From positions 4,581,001 to 4,645,000 of the forward strand of contig CM076268.1 in the NCBI GenBank assembly GCA_038380795.1: a stretch of 64,000 nt of DNA, in the 5' to 3' direction. This document shows positions 13,458-25,035 of the stretch, in pieces (the stretch's first letter is position 1; every line of letters begins with the position of its first letter). Origin of the DNA: Pyrocephalus nanus (taxonomy: Eukaryota; Chordata; Aves; Passeriformes; Tyrannidae). The position numbers and the translations under genes are program-made. A model generated the notes under the pieces. The model was not told the origin of the DNA and ran no database searches. It worked only from the letters and a program-made list of their open reading frames with translations.

Positions 13458-13478
13458 AAAAAAAAAAAAAAAAAAAAA
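13458..13478 (+). repeat. Poly-A run (21 A)
   Basis: Uninterrupted A21. No recognisable retrocopy precedes it. Confidence 0.95.
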
Positions 13479-14692
13479 GGACCTTTTGGAAAGCTCTAGC
13501 ATCAAACCATTAGTTTTTGCACTACTTGGTGGAGCAATCTCTGAATCCACAAACCAATTAACCACCTGTGGGCCCAGTGGAAGGGAATAATCATCAGTAA
13601 CAAGGAAAAATACCCACAAGTCCGTGGTTGCAGCTGAAGCTGGTTCATGGAGCAGCAGCATATTATTGGATGTATTGACTCAGGAGTGAGAGCCATAAAT
13701 GGGGGGAAATTACTGCAGAAATTACTGCCCGAGGCAGGACGAGGGGAATGGACCCACCCAGGGCACGGATATTTGCTTCATCTGGCTTTTTGGTTTGGCT
13801 TTTTTTTGAGAATTTCTTCCCTTTATGACCTGTATTTCCTAATGTCCAACCTCTGCTGTGGTTTCCTCCATCTCCTGTCCTCTCTCACCTGAGCTCTCCC
13901 CATATTTTTGTGTCATTCTTGAGGGGTGGCGAATTCAACTGACCAACATGGCAATTTTGTTGTTTGCTACATTCTTATGCCCTTTAGCAATGGTCATTCT
14001 TCCTCCCACATATCCTGAAGTGACTTCCTTCCCTAATCATATTCCTTCTATTCCACTCACATCATAGGAAATGTTAATTTCCTGCTTTTAATTGGGTTGA
14101 GAAAGTCCTTTGTCTAAGAAATCTTTTCCAATACCTTAGCAGTAGCTTCTGTTGTTTCACATGGCAGCAGAGAACATTGTGTTTGCTTCCAGTCTCTGAA
14201 CTTCTCTCTTTTCCAAGGTTTAACTTTTGTGGCTCTTCCTGACACAGATAATCTATTCTTTTGTTAATTGAAGCTGAATTTCAAGAAAAGCACTTCTTTT
14301 TATGCATATGCAACTGGAAACTAATCTTCATTATTAATTACAGCAAGATAAGGGATGGCACTGTGGGTGATGCTCCATCTGAGTGTAGGAGAGAGTTTTG
14401 ATCACTTGTGTGTTGGCCCAGTGATGTCCAAGTCCACCTTTCATCTTTGAGTGTGTTCCAGCAGACAACTTCTTTATTCTTCAGTACAGAACTTTGCATT
14501 TGGTTTAATTCTGTCTGGTTTTTAAAGGCCAGATTTTCCTCCATTTGTTCGGATTCTCGAACTTTGACAGTGAAGTTGCTGAAAATTCATAGCACCTGCT
14601 TTGGAGGAGGATTAAAGTAATGCCTGGAATGAGAAATAAAACATTTCTGCTTCCTCTTTCAAATTTTGTTTGGGCATAAACCTGAACTGTTT

Positions 14693-14785
14693 TTTCTCAT
14701 GGAAAGGACTGTCCAGCCCTGGCACAGCTGCCCAGGGCAGGGGTGGAATCCCCATCCCTGGAGGCATTTAATATCCATGTAGATG
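14693..14785 (+). mobile_element. CR1 LINE internal fragment
   Basis: About 93 bp in sense orientation: ggaaaggactgtccagccct through 'catccctggaggcatttaat'. Matches the middle of the copy at 49563-49818. It lies about 30 bp from the tRNA-Ile-like half. Confidence 0.85.
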
Positions 14786-14815
14786 TATTTTATCACAGGC
14801 TCTTTCTTTTCTTTC

Positions 14816-14853
14816 TTATTAGCACTGTGCTCTACCAACTGAGCTAAGAGACA
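14816..14853 (-). mobile_element. tRNA-Ile-derived 5' half (SINE or tRNA-half retrocopy)
   Basis: The minus strand reads TTAGCTCAGTTGGTAGAGCA at 14847-14828, a perfect RNA polymerase III A-box context (TAGCTCAGTTGG). CAGTGCTAATAA follows, which matches the anticodon stem and loop of tRNA-Ile(AAU) as I recall it. Homology stops right after the anticodon loop and gives way to purine-rich GAAAGAAAAGAAAGAG. There is no B box, so this is not a functional tRNA gene. It could be a 5' remnant of the passerine tRNA-Ile SINE (TguSINE1) or a retroposed tRNA half. Confidence 0.7.
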
Positions 14854-15236
14854 CCTACTAAGAGATATTCTGAAAATCCTCACAATTCTGCTGTTTTTTC
14901 CTGGTGCTGGAGGAACTAAAAGGCACTAAAAAGCACTCTGAGTTTTTCCATGACCAGGTCGTTCTACGGACTGTGCCACGGGGTTGTAGTACTTACACTG
15001 GCTGCTGGTGAATCCACTTCATATCTTCCCTTTCTCTCAGTTAAATCTGGATTATTCAGGATGGATCTCGCTGTTACTGCTGTGCAGGACCATGATCTGG
15101 GATAGTCATGTGCTGACTGTCCCCCACCATGTAGTGAAGGGACCATCAGTATTTCCAGCAGTTCTTTCAGTACTGGTTGAAATGGGCATAAAACCCTCCT
15201 TGGATGACACTTGATTTGCAAATGAAGATATACTGC

Positions 15237-15284
15237 AATAATAATAATAGTAATAGTAGTAATAATAGCAATAATAACAACAAC
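15237..15284 (+). repeat. Imperfect (AAT)n/(AGT)n microsatellite
   Basis: About 48 bp of aat, agt, agc and aac triplets. Reads Asn/Ser-rich if translated, but there is no sign that it is coding. Confidence 0.92.
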
Positions 15285-15887
15285 GTTGTTCTGTTGACTT
15301 CCACTGTAACTTCTTCACTGCCCTGTGTTACAAAGTGTTTTATCCAGGAACAGAAAGACTCAGAGTATAATCAAATCAAAATCAAATTGGGGTTTGAATA
15401 AATAATTCAAAAATCGACACTTAAATCTCTGCATCTCCTCTCTAGATGTTTTTTTATGGAATATTGGAGGAACACCTGCTTTCCTAAAGCCACCTGGTGA
15501 CTTTAGGGGCAGCAAGTGTGCTGGGAGGGGACGGAGTTGTTTAATTCCTTCTCCAGTTGCAATGTACAGCAGAACCTGCATGGTTTGTTCTTTATTGGTA
15601 ACCATTGGAATGAATGTAAGGGAAAAATGAGTTACAATTTAAAGAAAAACAATGGTATATAAAGTAATGGGATCATGCCAAAGCTTAATTGGATTGAATA
15701 CATCACGGTGATGTCTTGAGGCAGCAGAATTAAGTTGTAGGCACGGTCCTTCCTGAGTTGGAACCAGTTTTATCTCCATGAGGAAAGGAGCCTTGGATGG
15801 CCCTTCCCAGCACATTAAACTGCTAATTCTTCTGGGAAGATTTATGAATCTCATTGTATTATCAGACTTTAAAAGCACAAACCAAGC

Positions 15888-15960
15888 CAGGGGATAAGTC
15901 AGCGGATCAAACCGGTGGTTGTCTGATTACACAGATAACTGGGGTTTCAATCTTGGTATG
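15888..15960 (+). other. Possible degenerate tRNA-like remnant
   Basis: The A-box-like taagtcagcgg at 15895 and the B-box-like ggtttcaatct at 15943 (8 of 11 against GGTTCGANTCC) are 48 bp apart, near the tRNA spacing. A short stem tctg/cagaat lies between them. The acceptor stem is not convincing. It may be a decayed tRNA-derived SINE or chance. Confidence 0.3.
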
Positions 15961-16399
15961 TTCTACAGCTCAGTAATTGAATCATAGATCTCACATACAT
16001 TTTAGATCAGTGCAGAGTGTTATTGTGTTTGCTGCATTCAGCTCATTTATAAAATCTCTTAATGAAGTTGTTGCCACTGACAAAGATGCTGAATAATGGG
16101 CTGAAGGGCTGCTCCTGAAATTCATCCTTGTTCGTGCTGGGTGCAAGGGCAAAGATGTCTCTGCTATCTTATCTGTAAAGGGAAATATTATAAAATATAC
16201 CTGCATGTATGTATGGATTTAATTTGACATATATATTGTTTTTATTTTATAAATACTTTCGTATTTTTACTTCTTTTCTATTTTCTTTCCTAACTTTAAC
16301 TTTTATTTTCACTCCTCTGTTATGCTGCTCTGGGGGTGATCTGACTTTATACTACAGATATACCCCAGTGGCATCAAAATTTTTCCTTTATTTGTTTAC

Positions 16400-16610
16400 T
16401 TAAATACATAAATAAATAACCTCTCAGAGGAGCCCGATGCCTTACTCTGTCAATTTATATAAATACATAAATATATACATAAATGATCTCTTGGCAACAT
16501 GTTGTTCATATATAAATATATACTAAATAATCTCTTGGTAACATAGTGCCCATGTATTAATGTATATAAATAATCTCTTGGCAAGATGTTGCCCGTGTGT
16601 TTTCTGGAGG
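16400..16610 (+). repeat. AT-rich minisatellite, ~44-bp unit
   Basis: The core atctcttgg starts at 16486, 16530 and 16573 (periods 44 and 43). In each unit it is followed by (t/c)aacat or caagat, then gttgttc/agtgccc/gttgccc, then an AT-rich ataaatata segment. A more decayed related unit may begin near 16419 (acctctcag). Confidence 0.85.
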
Positions 16611-17664
16611 CCTCATTTCTCTTGGGCTACCAGAGTTTTAGCTGATTATTTATTATTTGTGTGAGAGATCAGTAGGTATCTTAAACTCAATAAAAGATCT
16701 TTCCAGCTGCCTTTTCTGGTCTGTTTTAAATAATTCTGGTATTAATTTGTCAGCCTGAAGGAAGATTAAGTTTGTTATTTGAATTCCACAGTGAAATCTC
16801 TTCTTAAAATTGCTGTTGGGGTGGGGGAGAAAAACTAATTCATGTCATGAGAGGTCTTCAGGTTGTTGGGACTTTGAGGAGATATAAATCTCCACCACAG
16901 CTCCCCAGAAGACAAACTCATTTGTCTGGGCATCAGCTGGCACTTGCAGAGCATTAATTCCAAGTTTTCGGGAGGAACTCTAATGTTTGTTTTGAAAATG
17001 GAGATCAGGCAACTAAAGAATAATATGTTTATTTTGCAGCACCATGAATATGTAGTGACCTACTTCTCCTGTGCCATTTGGTTTTCTCTTTACAAAAGCT
17101 TGTCAGGCCAACTCCTGTTGCAATTTAAGAAGCATTTTAGAGACTCAGTAAGTGCAGAGGGTACTGAATTAGCATTTTGGAAGTAGAGCAGTGAACAGTG
17201 TTTTGAAGATTGTCCTTCAGCAGTGCTTCTGTTGTGCCATGAGTAAAAGATTTTCTGCCTCCTGTTTAAAAGTCTGTTTTGCTTCACCTGCAAGTTAAGA
17301 TACAACCAGTTGTGGGTCTGGTTTAAATACAACATTGAAATGCTGTAATTTTAAAAATAGATATGTTTTTCCTAATGAACTGAATTTTTAATGCTCTCTT
17401 GATTATAGTGAGATACTTTAAAGACAAGTGATATCACCCCAAACATTCCATGTGTTGCTGCATGTGCTAATTTACTTGATTAATTTGGAGAACATCTGCA
17501 TAGAATTCTGTGTATTAACAGTGGTGAGATCACATTGCTCTTCCAGTAACAGCCTCAAATTTCACTGTCCAGACAGACTCAGATTTTTGTCTAATTGGGA
17601 TGCCAGATATACAAAAGTACCCCAGAGAAGTGTGTAATTGTGTCATTTTCTCTTGATCTTTCAG

Positions 17665-17743
17665 AGTCTTCCTGAGAGCAATTAATCAATATGCAGATAT
17701 GCTCAACAAAAAATTCCTTGATCAAACCAACTTTGAGTTACAG
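17665..17743 (+). CDS. DOCK1: DOCK1 exon w1 (ARM solenoid)
   Basis: The exon has 79 nt. Its first base finishes a codon started in an exon outside the window, and 26 codons follow with [19 protein letters not shown] and an FELQ end. In CDM-type DOCK proteins this stretch lies in the helical ARM-repeat scaffold between the PIP3-binding DHR-1 and the catalytic DHR-2. The boundaries are ttgatctttcag and gtaaga, and the following intron is phase 0. Its partner across the 436-nt intron, LWNN, continues the family sequence directly. The start was set by the acceptor, because the preceding 'tcttgatctttc' is an obvious pyrimidine tract. Confidence 0.93.
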
Positions 17744-18179
17744 GTAAGAAAAAACCCACCAGTGTCTTGGGGACTGATGTGAATGTCATAAATTTCTGCC
17801 CTAAACACATAATTTTGGTGATTTTATGTCCTGTCCTGACCGGTTACCCCAGTGAAGTTGTTTCAGGTATTTGTGATCCATTCTTGTGGGTCCTATCTTG
17901 CAATCCCAGAATCACAGGGATGGTTTTGGGCTGGAATTTGACTTGACTCATCAAAACACAATGAATTAGGATTTGCAGATGGGAGATCATGGAAACACAA
18001 AGACAACGAGGAGATGTGCTAAGAATTTATCAAGAGGCACCATCTCTGTGGTGTCTGTTATTTTCTCCTTTAAATATTTATGTGCATAATTTAGAGACTT
18101 TTAAGTTGGTTTGTAGGTGTGCAGAAGAACATCTCAGAGAATTAATGATACCTATTCTTGTCGTTTTGGGGGCTTTCAG
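17744..18179 (+). other. DOCK1: DOCK1 intron w1-w2 (436 nt)
   Basis: A short phase-0 intron. Near 17901-17950 there is a trace of antisense CR1 tail (caatcccagaatcacaggga). Nothing else is recognised. Confidence 0.9.
17901..17950 (-). mobile_element. Short CR1 3' tail fragment
   Basis: caatcccagaatcacaggga then tggttttgggctgga. Only about 50 bp, diverged. Confidence 0.5.
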
Positions 18180-18280
18180 CTTTGGAACAACTACTTCCAC
18201 CTGGCTGTGGCTTTTCTCACACAAGAATCTTTACAACTGGAGAATTTTTCAAGTGCTAAAAGAGCGAAAATCCTTAACAA
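18180..18280 (+). CDS. DOCK1: DOCK1 exon w2 (ARM solenoid)
   Basis: The exon has 101 nt: 33 codons plus two bases of a split Lys. [20 protein letters not shown] opens it and the basic run [11 protein letters not shown] closes it. The amphipathic pattern fits paired ARM helices. The acceptor is ggctttcag and the donor is the perfect gtaagt. The intron is phase 2, and the codon aa|g is completed by the first base of w3. Wording such as [17 protein letters not shown] separates DOCK1 from DOCK5, which as I recall reads TQDSLQLEQFSHAK. Confidence 0.96.
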
Positions 18281-21168
18281 GTAAGTCCTGTTCGTCATCT
18301 AAATCAGGGGCAAGAACTCGAGGTCTATTGATATAATTTTAGTCTAATTTCTTAGCTAAATCTATTCAAATTGAGATGCAATCACAGTGTAATGAAAGGT
18401 TGGCTTTAAAAACACGAATCAAGTATTGCATGTGTTTCTACCCTCGAATCAAGATCTAAATTACATGATTCATTACTGATGAAGACAGTATTTTATGCTG
18501 CAGGATGTTCATAAAGTCAAGACTTCGCAGAAGCATTAACATATTATAAAACTGCATTTTTAAATCACTTTAGCTCCCTCCTTATTCTAATCTCATTTTA
18601 CGTGGGCTCTTTAGTGCTTAATCCCCGACGGCCTTTTCAAGGGAATTTTTGTAACTGCAGCCAGTTCCAGTGTGATATCCCTGAGGAATGGCTTTGGAGA
18701 ACTGCAGCCTTGTCTGCTTCCCTGGTTAAAAGGGATTACATTGCCTGGCTCCACACGGGGAGCCTGGACTACCCCCCTGCTGTTCAGAATCCCACAGCAA
18801 AGGAAAGCTGTCCCAGGGGATAAAAAAAAACAACACCTGGAAATCAGACCAGAGCATGAATATTTTGTTTAATCAGAGAATGATTAAGGGTAGAAAAGAC
18901 CTCTGAGATCAAGTCCAGCCATTAACCAAGGCCACCACTAACCCATGTCCCTAAGTGCCACATCCACATGGATTTGAAATCCCTCCAGGGGTGGGGACTC
19001 CACCACTGTCCCCATGCCTGACCACCCTCTGAGGGAAGAAATTGTCCCTGATATCCAACCTAAACCTCTCCTGGCACAGCTTGAGGCTGTTTCCCTCTGT
19101 CCTAGCAGTGTTTCCCCCTGGCTTTCTTTTGGGGTTCCATAGCAGTGACCTTGTCATTCCATAACTAAACACCAGGCAGAGAAAAGCCACTTAGGTGATT
19201 TCAGACAAAATGTGCGGATTCTTTTTCTGTGTCATAATATTTGGAAAGAGCAGCTGTAAGAGCAGAGTGTTCCCGTAGTCAGGTCACAGGTACTGCACAA
19301 AAATGGGGAATTTCAAAGCTCTGATTCCCTGAGCAAGTGTAGCTCAGGCTCCTTGTGTGTACAATTTATATTAATTGTCTAGAGAGGGAGAAGAGGCGTT
19401 TTTATCGCTGCTCCTTCGAAATTCCAGCCTTTCTGTATATTATTATGATAAGAGAAATCACAGTGACAATAGGGACAGTTCATCACTGCTGCATTGACTT
19501 GAATTTAAAGGCTTTTTGCTCTCAGTGTGTGAAAGGCTTTGAGCAGAAAATTCAGGGAAGGTTCCTCATCCCATCCCTTTTTTTTTTTTTTTTGGCAGCT
19601 GCGTTTTGCCCTGTAAACTCAACCACTCCATCATGAGTTCTGAGGTGCTTCCTTTGGAAGCTGTGCTTTAGCTGAGCCTTAAAAGAGAATTTTTAAGCTC
19701 TTTTATCTTCTGATACACCTTCTGTGAGTCTTGGGCCTTCCTTGATGAAACAGGAATATTTACAAGTTCAGTGGAGAAGTGGTGTCAAGCAGAGCTCAGG
19801 TTTTTGGGCTTGTGCTGTAAATATCCTAAATAATTTTAGAGTTACACATTTTCAGAAAGAAACTGAGATGGTGTTGTAGAGCCAGATAAATTTATTTTAA
19901 TTTAATTTAATTTGCTTTAGAATCTCCTTGTCCTCTCCACCCAACACTGGTGTGCACCTACATGAGGATTTTAGCTCAGATCTGACTCCTGACCGGAACA
20001 AAGAGCCAACAGGGCTGGAAATTCCTGTCAGATATGTCTGTGGACTGATAATCCCTCTCTGTCAGGATGGGAACCTCAAGCAGAAATCTCCTTTGAGCGA
20101 TTTTTGTATTAAGCAGAGCAGTATTTCTTGTTGAGGAAATTCAAGAAATCAACAGACATTTCTCACTGCTGATAGAAGTAAATAGATTAAGTTGTTTGAA
20201 GTGGTTACTTAATGAAGTTTGCCAAATTGTAAATCTTTGTTTATAATGAATTTACAAAGTGTTATCTTCAGTGTAATCATGTTTTGGAGATGGGACTCAA
20301 GACTATAAATTCAAGGTACAATAAATGTGTGATCTGGAGGCACTGACTTTGATTGCTGTGTGAAGCCACCACCAGTTCTGTGCCAAAAGGGATAGAATTA
20401 ATCAGTTATTCAATATCACACCCATCTCTATAAGTATATCTTTCAATTAATATGCCAAATATTTAATAATTAAAATTTAATTATTGTAATTCGAAGGTTT
20501 TGCTAAACATTGCATTTAAGTATTAGGTAATAACAGATTCTTAATGATGCAGACGATTCTCTTTAATCCACATTAATCACAGGGTGTCTCACTGTTATCC
20601 CACAGAAATCCTACAGGTTGCCAGATATTACAATTTTGCTCATCTTGTTATTTAAGTAATGATCTTTACCTTACAAATATTCCATGTAGCAGATACATTC
20701 TTGGAGCTCGTTCTGATTTGTTGCTGAAGGCAATGGAAAGTTTTTCATTCATAGAGCTTTCCTGGTATTAATGTGGAGAGGGAGTGGAATATAAAAATTT
20801 CACAGGTAATATGCAAATATTTCAGAGGGAGGTTTTGCACAGGTGAGTGTTCTCCCCTTGAGAAGTATTGCTACAGAAATGGGATTTAGGGTCTTTTGAG
20901 GGAGAGCAGGAAACCCAGTGTGAGGAACAGAAAGTGCTGATGGGTCACCAAGGCTTCCAGCCCCTGTCTGTTCCCTTTTCCAAGGGGTTCTCCGAAGTTT
21001 GATGTTCACAGGTGGCCAGGTAATCTCAGGAGGAGGGGTTCAATTTGAGAACCTCTTCTGTAATTTCCCATATGTTCTGAATGCTGATCAGAATTTGAAA
21101 TTGGATTTATCTGCCCTAAAGTATTAGATTTATTTTATTTTAATGGCGCTCTTGTTTTCCTCTTTAAG
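18281..21168 (+). other. DOCK1: DOCK1 intron w2-w3 (2888 nt)
   Basis: A phase-2 intron with one antisense CR1 (18871-19110). A TTTAA-rich patch lies near 19890-19915 and a T15 run near 19580. The remaining sequence is unique and uninformative to me. Confidence 0.9.
18871..19110 (-). mobile_element. CR1 LINE fragment, 'gtcca(g)cc' subfamily
   Basis: Starts aatcagagaatgattaaggg and runs through 'actaacccatgtccctaagt' and 'gaggctgtttccctctgtcc'. Same subtype and orientation as 22411-22785. Confidence 0.9.
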
Positions 21169-21227
21169 GTATGGTGATATGAGAAGGCAGATTGGGTTTG
21201 AAATCAGGGACATGTGGTATAATCTGG
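21169..21227 (+). CDS. DOCK1: DOCK1 exon w3 (ARM solenoid)
   Basis: A small 59-nt exon: one base completing Lys, then YGDMRRQIGFEIRDMWYNL, then the first base of a Gly codon. Acceptor ctctttaag uses AAG, with a weaker upstream tract than most exons here. Donor is gtaagt and the next intron is phase 1. The Gly codon g|gt joins exactly to w4 (gt cag cat), which confirms both boundaries. The motif YGDMRR with IRDMWY is shared by DOCK1, DOCK2 and DOCK5. Confidence 0.96.
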
Positions 21228-21290
21228 GTAAGTAGCCTGAGCACCTCTAACATACTGTGTTCCCTCTGTTCCTAAAAACCAAGGACTGTT

Positions 21291-21421
21291 CCTGGAATCA
21301 TCCAAGGCCAGCTTGGACGGGGCTTGGAGCAGCCTGGCCTAGTGAAGGTGTCCCTGCCCATGGCAGGGGGTTGGAATGAGATGATATTTAATGTCCCTTC
21401 CAACCCAAACCATTCCATGAA
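21291..21421 (+). mobile_element. CR1 LINE 3'-end fragment
   Basis: Sense copy of about 130 bp from cctggaatcatccaaggcca to the tail aaccattccatga, starting 64 nt after the donor of exon w3. Confidence 0.93.
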
Positions 21422-22410
21422 ATAAACTTGGTTTCTCTTTAAATAATAATAGACTTCCAGAAGGCTTTTAAAAAACAGGTGATTTAAGAAATCTGCATAT
21501 TTAATCACCATTTAACTGTTGTTACTATTTATGTATCTTCTGTTTTTTTCGTGGTATTCAACCTCTTGCTAAATATGAAAAGAGAAATTACCATGATACC
21601 TCTTGAATGGTTTTTTTCCCCCTTAAAAATATCCATATACATATATTTGTCTGCACATAAATACCCACTTTCTTGTGGATGTAGTAAGTTGGAGTGTAGC
21701 AAAATGGATGTGTCCAAGGGTTATCAGTAACTTAGCCTGCAAATGCAGCTTATAGTCTGACTTGCAGTCTTGTTCAGCTACATCAGAGTGACTCAGGAAA
21801 GAATGGGAGCTTGGAGCTCTCTGGAGTTCATGGGTAAATTAGACATCTCTGCCTTTCTCCAGCCCAGGCTGCTCTGTGGGTATAATTTAACTATATGGGA
21901 TTGAATTTCCTGAGAAAGTGAGTATTTACTGTGACCTGAGTGTACTCATCTGCCAGATTTCATTTTCCTGAGCTTAACAGCACAGACACTTCAGCTCTTC
22001 TGAGTTTTATCAAAACTTCCTTAAATTATCAGAAATAAATGCATTTGCCACTTCACTTCTATCTCTGGCTGAGGTGTTGTTGCTGAGAGCTGAAAAAAAC
22101 CCGGCATCTCTGAGAGAACGGAATGCCAAGGGTTCATAAGTATTTGATATCACAGAATTTGCATCCTATCTGCTGGAATGATGAGAAAAGGCTTCTGAGA
22201 GCAGCTGAGTTCACTTTTTATTAGAAGCATCTTTCGTGAATTAAGTGTCTGGAGAAGAGATTAAAGCTTTAGTGCACAACTGATATGGGACTTGACAGAC
22301 AGGTAATAAAATCAGCGTCGTGCCTGATGCTGCACATCCAGCACAGGATCCTGGCAGTCTCTTTGCTGGTAATTAGCCAAACCTTTCCCTGTTCCAGGCC
22401 CACAGTCCTG

Positions 22411-22785
22411 TATTCACAGATCATGGAATTGTTAAGGTTGGAAAAGATCATCGAGTCCAACCATCCCCCAGCACTGCCAAGGCAACACTAACCCATGTCC
22501 CCAAGTGCCACATCCACACAGCTTTGAAATCCCTCCTGGGATGGGGACTCCCCCACTGCCCTGGGCTGGACAGCCCTTTTGGTGAAGAAATTTTCCCCAA
22601 TATCCAACCTAAACCTCCCCTGGCCCAGCTTGAGGCTGTTTCCCCTTGTCCTGTCCCTCATTCCCTGGGAGCAGAGCCCGACACCCCCCAGCTCCTCCCT
22701 CCTGTCAGGGATTGCAGAGCCAGAAGGGCCCCCCTGAGCCTCCTTTTCTCCAGGCTGAGCCCCCTCAGCTCCCTCAGCCATCCTT
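22411..22785 (-). mobile_element. CR1 LINE fragment, about 375 bp
   Basis: Tail tattcacagatcatggaatt, 'gatcatcgagtccaaccatc', then the antisense 3' region ending in 'gagccccctcagctccctca'. Confidence 0.94.
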
Positions 22786-24276
22786 TATCCTGACTAATTT
22801 CTTTGACCTCTTTAGATTCTTAAACCTCTCCCAGACTTTACTGGACTGAAAGTAGGAAATTTGATGCAGAGTTTTCCATCAGCTGTTCTTACCTGAGGTT
22901 GTTCTGTCCAGGCTGGGGGTGTGGAGTGCATTGTGCCTTTTATACTGCCTGCTCTTAGATAGGTTATTTAGTCACTCCAGGGATCACTTCTTCACCATTA
23001 ACAAGGGTAATAATTTCCCCTTGAGTTTTGGGAATCGATTGGCACGAGGGGTGGTGTTTTCTCCAATATTTCTTTCCGTGCTGTCGTGAAAGCCTTTTAT
23101 TTTCAATGGATTTTTTATAACTGGAAATTATCCAGGTAGATGCTTCTGTGACCTCCTCTAGCTTTGATATCTGTGATTCTCTTAAGATCTGGAATCATTA
23201 ATGCTGAAATCTCACATTATGAGTCAGAGGAAGGTAAATGGGAGGCAGGACCCCAATCCATGGCAGCCTTTGTGCTTCTTCTTGCTTTTCCTCATCTTTG
23301 TCACAGATTGTCCATGCAGATCATGTTTAACTTCTGGCTCTTCCCCAATCTCATCTATGTCACAGCACCAATTAAGAAAGAATTCCCACTTGCTCTGCAG
23401 GGGAATCGATTGGGGGGTGCCTGACACTCTTATCTGAGAAGTTTCACTGCATTAGTCAGATTATTCATGTGTATGTTCAGAAACTAAATCAGAAGTGAAA
23501 AGCTGGAATTCTGGAATGTGCTTGAGCACAGAATTTTTATGACTGTGCCATTGTGCATAAGATACGATGAAACCAAACCAAGCCTGACTTTTGATTTATG
23601 GATTTACAGGTAGGGATAAGCCTCAAAAATTACTCTTGTGTCTCATCAGGTTTTGTCCCTAAATGCCATGATTAACACATGGTGCCTGCTGAGTTAAAAC
23701 TCTCCAGGTGGGAGCAAGGCACTCCTCCAGCTATAATACACATTTAAAAGTATAATTTATTTTCTGAAAGGAAAGAGTAAAATATAAATTCTAGAACTTT
23801 TTGCTTGCCTGCATGTTTCTGCTGCAGTGGGGGCTGCAATGGCCACACCTTCCTCTCTTTATAAACAGAAGAAAAAAAGAAAAGAGCATTTTTAGTGCAG
23901 AGCAGCACTTTAGAGGCTTTTTTCCTTCCATATCACCACCTGAACTTTACAATAACATGCTATTTTGAGCCACTGTTTTGTTGAAAGCGGAGCTGCTTAA
24001 ACCTTTGGTGAGACATTAAGTATCAGAGATGCTTAAAACAAGCCACGGCCTTTGTCTTGGAAATGCAGGAGCTCAAAAACCACACATGTAAAAGCGTTAC
24101 CTGATGCAATTTTAGCAACCACAGCCCAGCAGTTTGACACGAGGACACATGGCTGGGTTTGCAGGGGTAATGTTTTCAACAGCTCTGTGGTAAAGAAATT
24201 GCAGTGCCGTTTAAAATCATCTCCTCGTGGAGGAGTTGGTCAGGGAGAGGCGGTTTGGAGAACAGCCCTTGCGTTG

Positions 24277-24453
24277 TTGACGTCTGAAGCGGCTGGAGGC
24301 AGATGGAAAAGTGAAGTTCCTGAAGGTGAATTGGCTGCTGGTGGTGTCCTGCAGCGAGCTCCCACCATCCAGCCCGTCCCTCCGAGCGCTTGACGTCACC
24401 AAAGGTGTCTTGACTGAGACGTTGATGTCATTGGAGGGCTTAAAAATAGCCCT
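24277..24453 (+). promoter_or_regulatory. Cluster of CRE-like sites and a MEF2-like/TATA-like motif
   Basis: TTGACGTC at 24277-24284, the full palindromic CRE TGACGTCA at 24391-24398 and TGATGTCA at 24423-24430. TTAAAAATAG at 24440-24449 fits YTAWWWWTAR (MEF2) and sits in a perfect 6-bp inverted repeat, agggct...agccct, at 24435-24453. CREs bind CREB/ATF proteins. Enhancer or internal-promoter activity is inference only; no transcript start or exon is visible. Confidence 0.35.
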
Positions 24454-25021
24454 GAACTTTGGGCGTTGCATAAACAGGAGTCACTCCAGATAACACTCTC
24501 TGGATTAGTCATGCATGTTCTGAACAACCCAAGGGAGAGGTGAACCTGCTGGCAACTTGGTCAGGGGGGTTTGTGGCCCAAATTTGAATGGGAAGAACCT
24601 GGGAAAAGAGAATTGCGTGTTTATCCAGAAAGAGAGCGCTGGGTTTGGTTGGTGGGATGAGCTCCTGCTGGGTGAGCACGGACAAGGCAGGACATGCTGC
24701 AAGGGGAAGTCTTTGTACGTTCAAAGGGTGCTTTCTTTACATGTGGTTCTTAAAGCAGCTGCACACTTTGGGTTCCAGAAAAGAAGCCTCCCTTTTCTTC
24801 CAGCCTCGTCACATTTTGAGTCTCTGTGGGGGAGTTCCCACCTTCCCGCAGAGAAAAAAATGGGGAATTGATTGTTGGGTTGTTTATCAGGAGGTGCTGC
24901 CGGTGCAGGCAGAGGGGTGGAGGCTCCAGAGGGCCAGGGGAGGGTCGTTGCCTTTCCTGCTTTGCTCCCCTGCTTTCTGTTGTGGCACAACATCACGCAG
25001 GATCATGTCATCATAGCAAAC

Positions 25022-25035
25022 GTGTGTGTGTGTGT
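25022..25035 (+). repeat. (GT)7 microsatellite
   Basis: Seven uninterrupted GT units. Confidence 0.95.

Larger units (their letters stand above)
1..17664 (+). other. DOCK1: DOCK1 intron upstream of exon w1 (3' part)
   Basis: This is at least 17.66 kb of intron, ending in the acceptor ttgatctttcag in phase 2. I see no DOCK1-like exon in it on either strand. It holds twelve CR1 fragments, a MIR-like relic, a tRNA-Ile-derived half element, an AAT microsatellite, a 44-bp minisatellite and several homopolymer runs, each listed separately. The rest is unique AT-rich sequence in which I recognise nothing. Confidence 0.8.
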
